Positions 43,896 through 53,534 of a stretch of DNA of 64,000 nucleotides are shown here, one piece after another (the stretch's first letter is position 1; the number at the start of each line of letters is the position of its first letter). The position numbers were made by a program, and so were the translations under genes. The DNA lies in the NCBI GenBank assembly GCA_964017155.1, contig OZ024854.1, forward strand, positions 45,677,423 to 45,741,422, in the 5' to 3' direction. This stretch comes from Oasisia sp. SBJ-2009 (lineage: Eukaryota; Annelida; Polychaeta; Sabellida; Siboglinidae). The notes beneath the pieces are model-generated. The model did not search any database. It had not been told where the DNA came from and saw only the letters and a list, made by a program, of their open reading frames with translations.

Positions 43896-44737
43896 CGACA
43901 CTCCTGCATGCATCCTTGGCACTATCTTCTAGAGCGCAGTACAAATGGTCTTGGTCAAAACTGGTATGTTTCATGCAGTCACTTAACATAATCCCTGCAT
44001 TACCAGTCTCAATTCCTATCTTGATGGGTTTCATTGCTCATTTACACAATGACGGTTATGCACCAGCTTCCATAATTACAACAGTGTCAGCCATTTCCTA
44101 CTTTCATAAGGTCAATGGGTTAACAGACCCCGCTAGAAATTTCCTCATTTCCAAACTACTAACAAGAGCGCAGAATTTACGCTCCGTGTCCGATGTACGA
44201 CTGCCAGTGACGCTGCCAATTCTTTCCCAGTTAATTAGGGCAGTGCCGTTAGTATTCACTTCTCATTATAAATGTCTAATGCTGCATGCAATGATGGTCC
44301 TGGCGTTTAAGGCTTAGATAAGAGTAGGGGAAATGGTGCCACAAACTACTGGGATGAGTCACAACTGTAACTTTAATGTAACTTTAAATGAAGAACTGAT
44401 AACTGTTTCATTTAGACACTTTAAACATAGTGGCAGGCGCGGCCCTCAGTCATTGCAGATTAATGGTGCAGGGGCACCAGACACTTCCATTTCCCCGGCT
44501 GCTTGGCTTAATGAATTTCTACTAGCTCGAGGAACGATTCAGACCTCTGTTTGCATATGTAGATAGCATGCCAATGTTGCGAAGAGATTTTGATTCTTCG
44601 CTCAGGTCTCTGCTAGCTTTTTGTGGTCTTAGCAGTAGAGTTTTTAAAGGGCATAGTTTTAGAATAGGTGCGGCTACATACCGCAGCATTACGAGGTGAA
44701 TCCGATGCTCAGATTAGGACAGCCGAGCTGACAACTT
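43829..44737 (+). pseudogene. Tyrosine recombinase of YR-B, truncated
   Basis: The 162-codon frame 43829-44317 carries the SAM-like N-terminal domain ('SRAQYKWSWSKLVCFMQSL', 'ITTVSAISYFHKVNGL') and the start of the catalytic domain. After a TAG near 44318 the sequence continues 'RVGEMVP', where the catalytic Arg of 'lRvgE' is retained, 'VSFRHFKHSGRRGPQ', then in another frame 'LLAFCGLSSRVFKGHSFRIG' (H-x-x-R box) and 'ALRGESDAQIRTA'. It stops before the 'GRW' and catalytic Tyr. Tyrosine recombinases integrate circular DNA of DIRS-order elements. Confidence 0.8.
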
Positions 44738-44829
44738 CTCAGCTAGAGGTGACAGTATTCTGAACAATGGTCATACCCTGTTTTACCATTTGGAGAACCA
44801 CCGACCAGTGATGAAGACAATAAACTATG

Positions 44830-45252
44830 CGAAGGGAATATTGGGTGCAAATTTTCTGATCTGTCCCTGCCATGTTACGTCTTTGGTCAAACGATCTGTG
44901 GACACATACAATAACTTGGCAGACAAGGCTGAGATGACAAACTGAGATATGCACTGAGGATTTTATGCCATCAACACCACCAGTTCGAGGAACCACTTGA
45001 CAACACCCAGGATACCCCCTCACAACACCTCAGAACCCCAAGAAAATACCCAGGATGCCCCAGACAATACACAGGATGCCTCAGATTCCGAAGCGAGCCC
45101 AGGCCTTTTGACACCCAATAACCTATCTCTGACATCTTGCGACACACCTCTTGCCCTACAGCTGTCACTGACACCAGGGCCATCCAGTATTGGACGATCA
45201 TTGAGGAGTGAAGAATTCACGCCACAGAAAAAGAGGATTGACTTTATGTCTT
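44830..45252 (+). pseudogene. Possible N-terminal part of the split coiled-coil gene
   Basis: Frames read 'CPCHVTSLVKRSVDTYNNLA', 'LRYALRILCHQHHQFEEPLD' and then, in 44997-45252, a Thr/Pro/Ser-rich low-complexity stretch ending 'RSEEFTPQKKRIDFMSL'. It is interrupted by the Tigger insertion at the TA of 45253-45254. Continuation at 48432 supports that this was coding, but no relative was recognised for this part. Confidence 0.4.
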
Positions 45253-45615
45253 TACAGTAGTCCCTCCTTTCACCGGCCCCTCTGATGAGTGGACACCTGC
45301 AATGTCGGGACACTATCTCGATGTACGAACTGTTCTACCATGTTAGTGTCCCTCTGATGAGTGGACACCTGGTGGACGCGAACAGCGGACAAGATATTTT
45401 GGTTTTCATTCCCTGCTAAAGCGGACAAGCTTTAATTTAAAAAAAATTTGCTCAAAATATTTTATTTACAAGATGGCGGTGGACATGAAGCCGCGCATTG
45501 TGTACTGGGAAAAAAAAAATCCCGTCACGCGAGAATACCATTCGAGCGAGAGCTTGCGTGTATATAAGGCCATGTTAGATTTTTAAACTTCGCAGTTGCG
45601 GTTAGAAATTTTATC

Positions 45616-47557
45616 ATGGCGAGTCCGAAGAGAAAGATTTTGAGTTTGGAACAGCGAATAGATGTTTTAAAGAGGTTGGACAACAGTCAGTCATGTAGAT
45701 CTGTGGCGATTATGTGTGGCTGTGGGAAATCACAGATCGCACGAGTTCGCCAAGAACGAGCCGAAATCGAGCGGGAATGGGTGTCGGGTGGTCGTTGCAA
45801 TCTGAAATACCTAAAGCGACGAAAAATGATATACGAGGACCTGAACGCTTTGGTGTGGAAGTGGTTCTCCACTGCTAGATCCAAGGAACTGCCCGTCAGA
45901 ATGATACAGGTGTGTTATTAAAAATTGTCTTTTTGTCACACTCGGCCTCGCAGTGTATTTTAAGTACAAGTACAACGCTTAATCTTTTTTGAATTCGTAA
46001 ACATTTCAATATTATTTTAATAACACCATTACTGTTATCATTTGTTGTAAACTCGTGTTATGGAAACAGTATTTAAAGAGCTCATTTAGATTGTATCTTG
46101 GAATTTTTAGTGCCAAAGCATGGGCGATAAATCAGTGTTGTGATCGTTTCGGCTAAACTGTAACTTCGTAAGCGTTAGCCCGACATATGCACTGTCGTCT
46201 CCAAGTGTTAAGCATGATTAACTGATGCAATATTAATCATAGGTGAGTATTTAACTATTACTCAATATATTATATATAAATATTGTGAATTATATGCCAC
46301 AGCTATTTACCCATTTCTGTGTTTTAGGAGAAAGCGATGATGTTGTCCATCGAGATGGACCGCGATGACTTCACAGCATCCAACGGCTGGTTGGAATGCT
46401 GGCTGAAGCGCTACGTCAAGCTGGCGGTGTTGTGCGGAGAGTCCGCCGAGGTGCCACAAGACATCGTTGACGATTGGGGAAAGCAACTGCCAGCAATGTT
46501 AGAGGGCAATGATCTCGCCGACATCTACAACGTCAACGAGAACGGCCTCTATTTCCATGCCCTACCTAATCGCTCAATGGTGATTAAGGTGGACCCTCGA
46601 AAGGGCATCAAAACTTCGAAGGAAAGGATCACGGTTCTGCTGGCATGTTCTGCCGCAGGCGAGAGACTGAAGCCCCTTGTGATCGGGAAAGCGGCCAACC
46701 CGAGATGTTTTCGAGGTGTCGACAAGGCGTTGCTTCCAGGGCCAACTGGAAGGCCTGGATAACGAGCATCCTATTCTCGGAGTGGCTCGAACGACTCAAC
46801 GCCAGGATGAAATCGCAGAAACGCCACATTCTGATGTTCGTGGACTGTGGCGCCCACCCCAAGCTCCAGCTGTCCTTCCCCCGAACACAACGTCCCGTCT
46901 CCAGCCGTGCGATGTTGGGATCATTGCAACTGTGAAGTCCCACTACAGGAAGCGATTGGTTCGACACGTCCTTGCGGAGATGGACACAGCGAATACTGCG
47001 ACGGAACTCAGCAAAAGGGTCGACATCATGGACGCCATTGGTTGGTTGTGGTTGGCTTGATGTAGCATGTCACCACCATCCACAATCGTAAGTGCTTTGC
47101 GCGGAGTGGCTTCGTGGAGGCAGTGGCAGTGGCAGACAAAGGTGACGCACAGGAGCACCCTGATGGCGACTGCGACAGGTTGTTGGGGGAGGTGTCGTGG
47201 GATGAATACGTCAACATGGATGACGGGACGCTGACAACAGAAACTGCTGGCGATGACTGGGAGGCCGCGATTGTCGCCGAAGCACGAGGTGAGGTGCAGG
47301 ATGACGATGATGAGGCGGATGACAGTGGAGATGATGACCCAGAGACTCTCCCTGTCATCACAGCGAGGGCAGCACTGTTACAAATTAAGAACATTGTAGG
47401 ATTTGCTTTGGATGCAAGCGATGCACATCTACTGGAAGCGGCGTCGACAGTGCAGGACTTGCTGCAGGGACACTGCATCAGGCAGGCTGCCCTTGCGGAG
47501 CAGAAGACTATCACAGACCTTTCAAGTCACAGTGATGCTTGTGATGAACACTGCTGA
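45616..47557 (+). pseudogene. Tigger-like transposase, two exons, frameshifted
   Basis: Exon 1 (45616-45909) is the CENP-B N-terminal helix-turn-helix: 'SLEQRIDVLKRLDNSQSCRS', 'CGCGKSQIARVRQERAEI'. A donor CAG|GTGTGT and acceptor TTTTAG (46327) define a 418-bp intron; exon 2 begins 'EKAMMLSIEMDRDDFTASNG' plus 'WLECWLKRY', the second DNA-binding helix region. The DDE domain follows: 'DIYNVNENGLYFHALPNRS' (normally 'N.DEtgL'; the first catalytic Asp is Asn), 'ITVLLACSAAGERLKPLVIG', then after a frameshift near 46755 'RHILMFVDCGAHPK' (second Asp), 'LPPNTTSRLQPCDVGIIATV' and an acidic C-terminus (47114-47557). The lost Asp and at least three frameshifts make it inactive. Confidence 0.85.
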
Positions 47558-47569
47558 TGGAACATTACT

Positions 47570-48146
47570 GTACTGTTCGATTTTGTTATAGTTGCACTGT
47601 TCGATTTTGTTATAGTTGCACTGTTCGATTTTGTTATGGTTGCACTGTTCGATTTTGTTATGGTTGCACTGTTCGATTTTGTTATGGTTGCACTGTTCGA
47701 TTTTGTTATAGTTGCACTGTTCGATTTTGTTATGGTTGCACTGTTCGATTTTGTTATAGTTGCACTGTTCGATTTTGTTATAGTTGCACTGTTCGATTTT
47801 GTTATAGTTGCACTGTTTGATTTTGTTATAGTTGCACTGTTCGATTTTGTTATGGTTGGACTGTTTGATTTTGTTATAGTTGCACTGTTCGATTTTGTTA
47901 TAGTTGCACTGTTCGATTTTGTTATAGTTGCACTGTTCGATTTTGTTATAGTTGCACTGTTTGATTTTGTTATGGTTGCACTGTTCGATTTTGTTATAGT
48001 TGCACTGTTCGATTTTTTATAGTTGCACTGTTCAATTTTGTTATGGTTGCACTGTTTGATTTTGTTATAGTTGCACTGTTCAATTTTGTTATGGTTGCAC
48101 TGTTTGATTTTGTTATAGTTGCACTGTTCGATTTTGTGATGGTTGT
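47570..48146. repeat. 24-bp minisatellite inside Tigger, about 24 copies
   Basis: Unit TTGCACTGTTCGATTTTGTTATAG, with TTCGAT/TTTGAT/TTCAAT and ATAG/ATGG variants and one 23-bp copy near 48010. It lies between the transposase stop and the right terminal repeat. Multiples of three keep long frames open on both strands (a 228-codon one on the minus strand), which are not genes. Confidence 0.95.
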
Positions 48147-48431
48147 ATTTTTTGGTGTTATTTATTAAAATATGTGAGTTATAAAATGTCTTGTTTTTAT
48201 TCATAGTACACATATCTCACTGATTTCTTTATCTGTAGTGTTCTTGTACATGTTTGTTAATGCTGTATATTATATACCGTTCGTTTATACACTACATATC
48301 TGATATGTCCATGTACATAAAATCAAATGTCGCAGCTCAAAATGTCTGTCCCTCCGATGAGGGGACACCTGCAATGTAGGGACACTTTTGCTTGGATACA
48401 AGAGTGCCCGCTAAAGAGAGGTACTACTGTA

Positions 48432-48792
48432 TTCGTAAATTGGAAAACGAGAAGCTTCTGCTTCAAGAAAGAATCGAGGAACTATCTGGTTCTGGCCATG
48501 CGGAGAAGACTGAGGGCACCAAGACTCACAAATATTCATCAGATATGTGAATGAAAGTTTTGATTGTATTGTTAACCAGGTTCCAATTGAAAACATACTC
48601 TTCTGAAACAGTTTTCGAAGCGTTCTGGTATTGTGGAGGAGGTTCCTCATTGCACCACTGTAGAACTAATGGCCAGAGAATTGGGTGCTATCGCTGAGCT
48701 CCAGACAGCAGAAACTGCATTTGAAATCTCTAACACGACCTTTGGCTTTGATGCAATTACCCGGGGGGGGGGGGGGGGGGTGCACATCAATG
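48432..48792 (+). pseudogene. Split coiled-coil gene, middle part
   Basis: Reads 'LENEKLLLQERIEELSG', 'THKYSSDM', 'NQVPIENILF' and, in 48633-48780, 'VPHCTTVELMARELGAIAEL', 'NTTFGFDA'. It is collinear with 63500-63790 ('LQENILLEEKIKDME', 'YNTSMRMMVYDASVDQ', 'IPQRTTTEKMTRELGSIANE', 'STLGFYVTTQEG'). Stops near 48547 and frame changes are present; a run of about 18 G at 48763-48780 replaces the CAGGAGGG of the other copy. At about 48793 the sequence switches to the 5' end of YR-C. Confidence 0.75.
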
Positions 48793-48900
48793 GATGTATG
48801 TCTCTATGTAATAGGGACATACTGCGGTTTATGTGGAGGGTGCAGGACATGTGTGGGTTTTGGCTACAAGGCTATGCGATTCACGCACACCAGATAGCAC

Positions 48901-48908
48901 TATAAAGG
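48901..48908 (+). promoter_or_regulatory. TATA box of YR-C
   Basis: CACTATAAAGG with an initiator-like CCTCATTCTTTC about 30 bases downstream. The homologous position in YR-D has lost the TATA core. Confidence 0.6.
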
Positions 48909-49184
48909 CGATAACGTAGCGGACTCGACCTCATTCTTTCACAATTTATTGCTGAATGAGTACATAAGTTATCTTCGCTTCCTGATTTGTCGTTATTGTT
49001 CGTATTTTGTTTTAAGTAGTTTCGTTTAGTGGTTATAGTAGTCTAGATTCGTTTGTTTGGTTGTTAGTTCGGTTGAGGTCTTAAATTTAATTATTTAACG
49101 TGTTTTCCGTCGGACCGCGAGGGAGCGAACAAAGGCCGCCACGTCGCCATTTTGTTTCACTGAAGTTCGAGGTTTGTAAACGGT

Positions 49185-49784
49185 ATGGCGTCGAGTCGGG
49201 AATTGGTGTGGATCGTTGGCGATTCACATGTTTTCTGGCTTGGACGGTTTGTTGCGTCAACGGAGGTAAGCTTTTCTAATTCTTTATTAGAATGCCTGGA
49301 TTGCCAGATCGGCTTCCAAGGGTACCGTGGCGGGTCTGTTCCTTCCATCGCCGCCAGTGCGGATTTGAAACGTAAGTTGGCCGTCGAAGTCCCTAGCGTG
49401 TGCATATTAAATGTGGGTGGGAATGATCTAGACCATGCGGGACCTCCGCAGACGTTACTTGTAGGTATGCGTTTATTTGAACTCGCCAAAGAACTAATTC
49501 GCATGGGCGTAAATAGGGTTTTTGAAGGCCAGGTCGTCAGGCGGCAGCGCTGGCGGCATGTTAGCTATGACGAGGGTTCGGCAAGGGTTGCGGAACTTAA
49601 TGAGTTCCTGAAAGCCGTTTGCACAGACTTTCCCATGTCCTTTTGGTCTTATAAGGGTTTCTGGAATATCCAGCGGGAAATCTTCCGGCCTGATGGCATA
49701 CATTTTAATGACCTAGGCAATCACAAGTTGTTCCGCACCATTAAAGGGGCTGTGTTTACTGCAGTCAAGTCACTCCGGAAGTGA
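49185..49784 (+). CDS. SGNH-hydrolase ORF of YR-C, intact
   Basis: 199 residues, uninterrupted. Block I 'VWIVGDSHVFWLGRF' (Ser14), 'GFQGYRGGSVPS', block III 'ILNVGGNDLDHAG' (Asn80), 'VGMRLFELAKELIRMGVNRV', block V 'PDGIHFNDLGNHKLF' (Asp170, His173). About half its residues match the YR-B protein by eye and the catalytic set is complete. No signal peptide. Known only as an accessory ORF of YR retroelements; a lipid or ester substrate is possible but not shown. GAG|GTAAGC at 49265/49266 inside the ORF and GTAAGT at 49799, just after the stop, are good splice-donor matches. Confidence 0.87.
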   Translation: MASSRELVWIVGDSHVFWLGRFVASTEVSFSNSLLECLDCQIGFQGYRGGSVPSIAASADLKRKLAVEVPSVCILNVGGNDLDHAGPPQTLLVGMRLFELAKELIRMGVNRVFEGQVVRRQRWRHVSYDEGSARVAELNEFLKAVCTDFPMSFWSYKGFWNIQREIFRPDGIHFNDLGNHKLFRTIKGAVFTAVKSLRK

Positions 49785-49834
49785 AGTCATGGCTGGTGGT
49801 AAGTGCATGTTGCTGTGGGGTGTACTGTGTGTTA

Positions 49835-50376
49835 ATCGACTGGTGTAACTTTGGAAACAAGTACCGTCTAGCTGCTTTTGTGCCATTAGTAAATTAACCG
49901 GCAGTATAATTTTTGCAGACGTGCCGTGCCGTATTGCTGCTTTGTACATTCTGCAATAAGTCACCCGGCATGTGTAACTTGGAAGACATGTGCAGTATTG
50001 CTGCTTTGTGCATTATGCAATTAGTCAATTCCCGGCATGTGTAACCTTGGAGACATGTGCAGTATCAGTATGACTGCTTTGTGCATTATGCAATTAGTCA
50101 ATTCCCGGCATGTGTAACTTTGGAGGCATGTTTAGTACGACTGCGTGGTGCATTATGCATTAGTAAATTAACCGGCATGTGTAACTTTGGAGACATGTCA
50201 GTATTGCTGTTTAGTGCATTATGCAATTCGTAAATTCCCGGCCTGTGTAACCTTGGAGACATGTGCAAATACTACCGCTTGGTGCATTATGCAATTAGTA
50301 AATTAATCGACATGTGTAACTTTATAGACATGTGCAGTATTGCTGCTTGGTGCATTATGCAATTAGAAAATGACCC
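49835..50376. repeat. Tandem array of YR-C, 65-72 bp units, eight copies
   Basis: Units of the form CCGGCATGTGTAACTTTGGA, GACATGTGCAGTATTGCTGC, then TGCATTATGCAATTAGTAAATT. The first two are older and more diverged. The array separates the SGNH ORF from gag. Confidence 0.93.
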
Positions 50377-50510
50377 TGCATTTATAACTTGTTCATGAGA
50401 ACCTTTTTCCAGGCATAGGTTTTAATTTGCACAGCTATACTCGGACGTTCACACGTATCGCAGATTGAGTTTGCTTAGCTACTATTATAAATGTCTTTAT
50501 AATGTTGCAG

Positions 50511-51690
50511 ATGCCTCCCATTAGGCATTCACAACGCCAGAGGGCAAGGAGGGCGCAGGCCGATGCGCTGGACCAGCCTCCAGTACCTGGCCCGGTCAAC
50601 GCCGCTGCTGAGCCACTGGTGGCTGCTACTCGCTTGGCGATGGCACCGCCTCTGTGACTGCGCGTCGGCGGAGGGAGGCTGACATTGAGCGACGTCTCGA
50701 CGCCACGGAACATTTGCGTCGTGAGATGCGGGAAATGAGAACATTAATAGAGTCACTTGTTTCCCAGCCTGTTGTAGCTTCTACCAGTCAGGGTGCGCCA
50801 GTGGCTTCAACCAGTCAGCAGGGTGCGCCACCTGTTGCTTCGTCCAGCCACCAGAGTGCAGCACCGATTGCGTCATCATCTGTGACTTCTGGACTTGCCC
50901 CCCCCCCATGGCCAACCATGGATGGCCTGCTTGGCCCCGCTGACGCTCCCTTGCCAGGTATTGTTAACAATATCCATGTCTTGCCTGGCGATGCTCCTGG
51001 CCGGGTAGCCAGTCTAGTGTTGCCAACTTTGGCGCTGCATGCGCATGTGTCTGAGAAGACTAGGGACAGAATCTGGGCAGGGGAGTTTGTTGACCTGTAT
51101 GCTCTGCTACCAGAGAGTGCCCTCGACCAGCCTGACTACAGTCTCACCATCCGGCCGGGAGGTGAAGGTGGTAACCCTGCCGTGTGTCTTATGCCTAAGA
51201 CGAAAACGTCCATCCACTCCTTCAGCCAGTGGTCTCGAGCCTTCCAAATATACATGTCTGTTTTGCTTGTTAAGCCAGGAAATGCCATGATTGCTCCACA
51301 GATGCTCAAATACTTGCATGTTATCCGAAACATTTGAGAGCGAGGAGGAAACTGGCGTGGGTATGACGAGTCATTTAGGACGCTGATGCGCAGTGAAGGG
51401 TGGGCCTGGGACTGTATCAACTATGAACTGTGGTTCAATGCAGTTCAGCAGCCATCTCCCGGGTACCACCACAGACGGGGCCTCCCTTTCTCAACAGGGG
51501 TACGGGTAACCGTGCCAGTCGAGACTGTTGGGCCTTCAATCAGGGACGTTGTATGCGGAGTCCCTGCCCCTTCCGACATCTCTGCAGGTGGTGTGGTGGT
51601 GCCCACCCCGGTTTCCGTTGCCCCAAGTCCCACGTCCGTAAATCTACCCCTTTCCAACGTGTCCTACCCAAACCGTAGTCATGCCATTCC
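50511..51690 (+). pseudogene. Gag of YR-C, nearly open
   Basis: ATG directly after a splice-acceptor-like GTTGCAG; starts MPPIRHSQRQRARRA. A frame change near 50630 leads to 'RRREADIERRLDATEHLRRE' (coiled coil), Ser/Gln/Ala-rich repeats, 'LHAHVSEKTRDRIWAGEFVD', 'SIHSFSQWSRAFQIYMSVLL', an in-frame TGA near 51335 in 'RNI*ERGGNWRGYDE', and, after another frame change, a finger 'CWAFNQGRCMRSPCPFRHLC' followed by 'RWCGGAHPGFRCP'. Basic N-terminus, coiled coil and Cys/His region fit a structural RNA-binding protein. Confidence 0.78.
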
Positions 51691-52600
51691 CAAGCCAGTG
51701 TCACCAACAGCTCTAAAAGGTGTATTAGTGGGATATGATGGCCTGAAGAGCCAGTATTTAGTGAATGGTTTCCGTTCAGGTTTTGCTTCAAGGTTCAATA
51801 TTTCGCGTTATCGAATATCGCCACTTGGCGTTGTACCAAAGAAACTGCCAGGGGAATTTCGAGTAATCCACAATCTATCTTACCCTGAGGGTGAATCAGT
51901 TAATGATTACATTCCTCAAGAATTTTCAACCGTGCAGTATGCAACTACACAAAATTCCATTTCTTTCATTAAAGAGGCTGACTCAGTAGTTTTCATGGCT
52001 AAAGTTGACATCGAAGCTGCATTTAGGATTATACCTATTTCTCCCCAAGTATCACCATTGTTAGGCTTCAAATGGAGGGGCTCTTATTACATGGATGCCG
52101 TATTACCTATGGGATGTTCCAGTTCTTGTTCTATTTTTGAAGCTTTTAGTACAGCACTGGAATGGATTGCCATGAACAAACTTGGTATTACTAAAGTAGT
52201 ACACATAATTGATGACTTTCTATTTTTAGCGCCTTCTCATGCTAAATGTCTACATGATATGAAAGCTTTCATGCGACTTTGTGAGCAGCTGGGTGTCCCA
52301 CTGGCCCCTGACAAGACAGTCGGTCCTACTACAGCTTTGCAGTTTCTTGGTATCACTCTAGATACAGTCAGCATGGAAGCACGCTTCACTGATGACAGTT
52401 AGCTCAATGTCGATTGCTGATACATTCCTTCTTGAACAGAGAGAAAGCCACTCTTAGAGAAATTCAAAGTCTAGTTGGTGTGTTAAGCTTCAGCTGTTCT
52501 GTGATTCCGGGGTGAGGTTTCTTAAGACGTCTGATCGATCTCACTCTACATGTCACTAAACCGCATTTTCACATCAGACTAACTCGCCAGGTAAAACTGG
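51690..52600 (+). pseudogene. Reverse transcriptase of YR-C
   Basis: Open to 52402: 'SPTALKGVLVGYDGLKSQYL', 'ISPLGVVPKKLPGEFRVIHN', 'VVFMAKVDIEAAFRIIPI' (catalytic Asp), 'GFKWRGSYYMDAVLPMGCSS', 'VVHIIDDFLFLAP' (IDD box), 'VPLAPDKTVGPTTALQFLGI'. A stop at 52400 and small changes interrupt the thumb ('FRRLIDLTLHVTKP'-like region near 52520-52560). The catalytic core itself is intact, which makes this the best-preserved YR polymerase in the window. Confidence 0.83.
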
Positions 52601-53052
52601 ACCTATTAACATGGCAGGAATTTCTGGCTGGGGTCAATGGAAAAGCATTCTTCATTTATGCCAATTTCCTCACTGGTGATTATTTGCAGCTATTCACTGA
52701 TGCCTCTGGCGGTGTAGGTTATGGTGCAGTTTGTGGTCCTGAGTGGTTTTCAGGTACATGGCCAGCTTCATGGAATCCCCTTAATATTACTGTGCTTGAA
52801 CTCTACCCAATTGTCGCGGCTGTGGAAACTTGGGGGGCTGCTTGGGCTAACAGCAGTGTATGCTTTTACACTGATAATGAAGCATTGGTTGCGATAATCA
52901 ACAAGCAAACATCCAAGGAGCCTTGTGTAATGGCATTGTTGAGACTACTAATTCTTTCATGTTTGCGTCGCAATATTAACTTCACAGCTTGTCATATACC
53001 AGGTCGTGACAACACTTTGGCTGACCGATTATCCCGTTACCAGATCGCATAG
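52600..53052 (+). pseudogene. RNase H of YR-C
   Basis: 'LLTWQEFLAGVNGKAFF' then 'LQLFTDASGGVGYGAVCGPE' (catalytic Asp), 'ITVLELYPIVAAVETWG' (Glu), 'VCFYTDNEALVAIINKQT' (Asp), 'CHIPGRDNTLADRLSR' (Asp). All four acidic residues are retained. Separated from the polymerase frame by stops near 52400-52500. Confidence 0.83.
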
Positions 53053-53069
53053 TTTCTGAAGCTGGCGCC

Positions 53070-53250
53070 ATGGGCCAACTCCGAACCAGCGACTGTGCCA
53101 TATCACGTCTCCCCTGCCGCATTAGGGACACTGTCGAGGTACTGATGCATGCATCTCTGGCTCCGTCTTCAAAGGCATACTACGAGCGAGCTTGGGCAAA
53201 ATTGGTAGGATTTCTGCATACACTAGGAACCACACCGGTGCTGCCACCAG
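53070..53250 (+). pseudogene. Tyrosine recombinase start of YR-C
   Basis: Reads 'MGQLRTSDCAISRLP', 'TVEVLMHASLAPSSKAYYER' and 'AWAKLVGFLHTLG', collinear with 43829-44000 of YR-B. The match ends near 53250; the catalytic domain is missing. Confidence 0.75.
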
Positions 53251-53534
53251 GTCACCCAACATATTGTGACCGACCCCCACCAATGCTGGGCGGAATGACC
53301 CCACACATGGTGAATTCGGCTAAGTAGCCAATAGTAATTTAGTCGATACTAGTTTTTGAATGTTATGTCACTGTATAATTTGTTTTTGAATGTTATTGCA
53401 CTGTATAATTTGGTGTACAATTTGTAGTCGGTGCCACCATGCTTGCTGTGGTTTTTGTTGTTAATAAATTTGTCAGACAATTGGCCTGATTCAATCAATT
53501 CCTGACTTGTGTTGTTCCCTCTGCATAAATACAC
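53251..53534. other. Junction between YR-C and the coiled-coil gene
   Basis: Contains a 30-bp direct duplication (GTTTTTGAATGTTAT, 53354-53415) and an AATAAA (about 53463). It may hold the YR-C 3' end or an intron end of the split gene; no ORF. Confidence 0.4.

Larger units (their letters stand above)
36330..44737 (+). mobile_element. YR-B: Ngaro-like retroelement with nested piggyBac
   Basis: Order: TATA-containing leader, SGNH ORF (36832-37437), polyadenylation-like signals, tandem array (37603-38008), piggyBac insertion (38009-41073), gag (41287-), reverse transcriptase, RNase H and tyrosine recombinase to about 44737. Without the insertion the element is about 5.3 kb. Terminal 'split' repeats expected of Ngaro elements were not found; the 3' end is truncated within the recombinase. 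The 5' border is estimated from where leader-like sequence begins next to the METTL6 intron. Confidence 0.75.
45255..48429 (+). mobile_element. pogo/Tigger-like DNA transposon
   Basis: Left end CAGTAGTCCCTCC (45255) and right end reading inward CAGTAGTACCTCTC (to 48429), flanked by TA on both sides (45253-45254 and 48430-48431). Both ends also carry a GTGGACACCTGCAATGT-type block, twice on the left, once on the right. Inside are a two-exon transposase and a 24-bp minisatellite. The TA target, TIR and CENP-B-type transposase agree with the Tigger branch of the Tc1/mariner superfamily. Confidence 0.88.
48793..53250 (+). mobile_element. YR-C: Ngaro-like retroelement, nearly full length
   Basis: Leader with TATA box, SGNH ORF (49185-49784), array (49835-50376), gag (50511-), reverse transcriptase, RNase H (to 53052) and the start of the tyrosine recombinase (53070-53250). 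The recombinase is cut off after about 60 codons. The 5' border is set by the switch from coiled-coil gene sequence at about 48793 and by homology to YR-D from 28545. It is inserted in the coiled-coil gene, whose next part resumes near 53535. Confidence 0.82.

Noticed and set aside
47527..48213. 228-codon minus-strand and 128-codon plus-strand open frames
   Set aside because: Produced by a 24-bp repeat whose length is a multiple of three; no start context, domain or non-repetitive part.
51386..51690. Overlapping frames at the gag/polymerase border of YR-C as a programmed frameshift
   Set aside because: In YR-B the finger and the polymerase entry are in one frame, so the two shifts in YR-C are more simply explained as indels.
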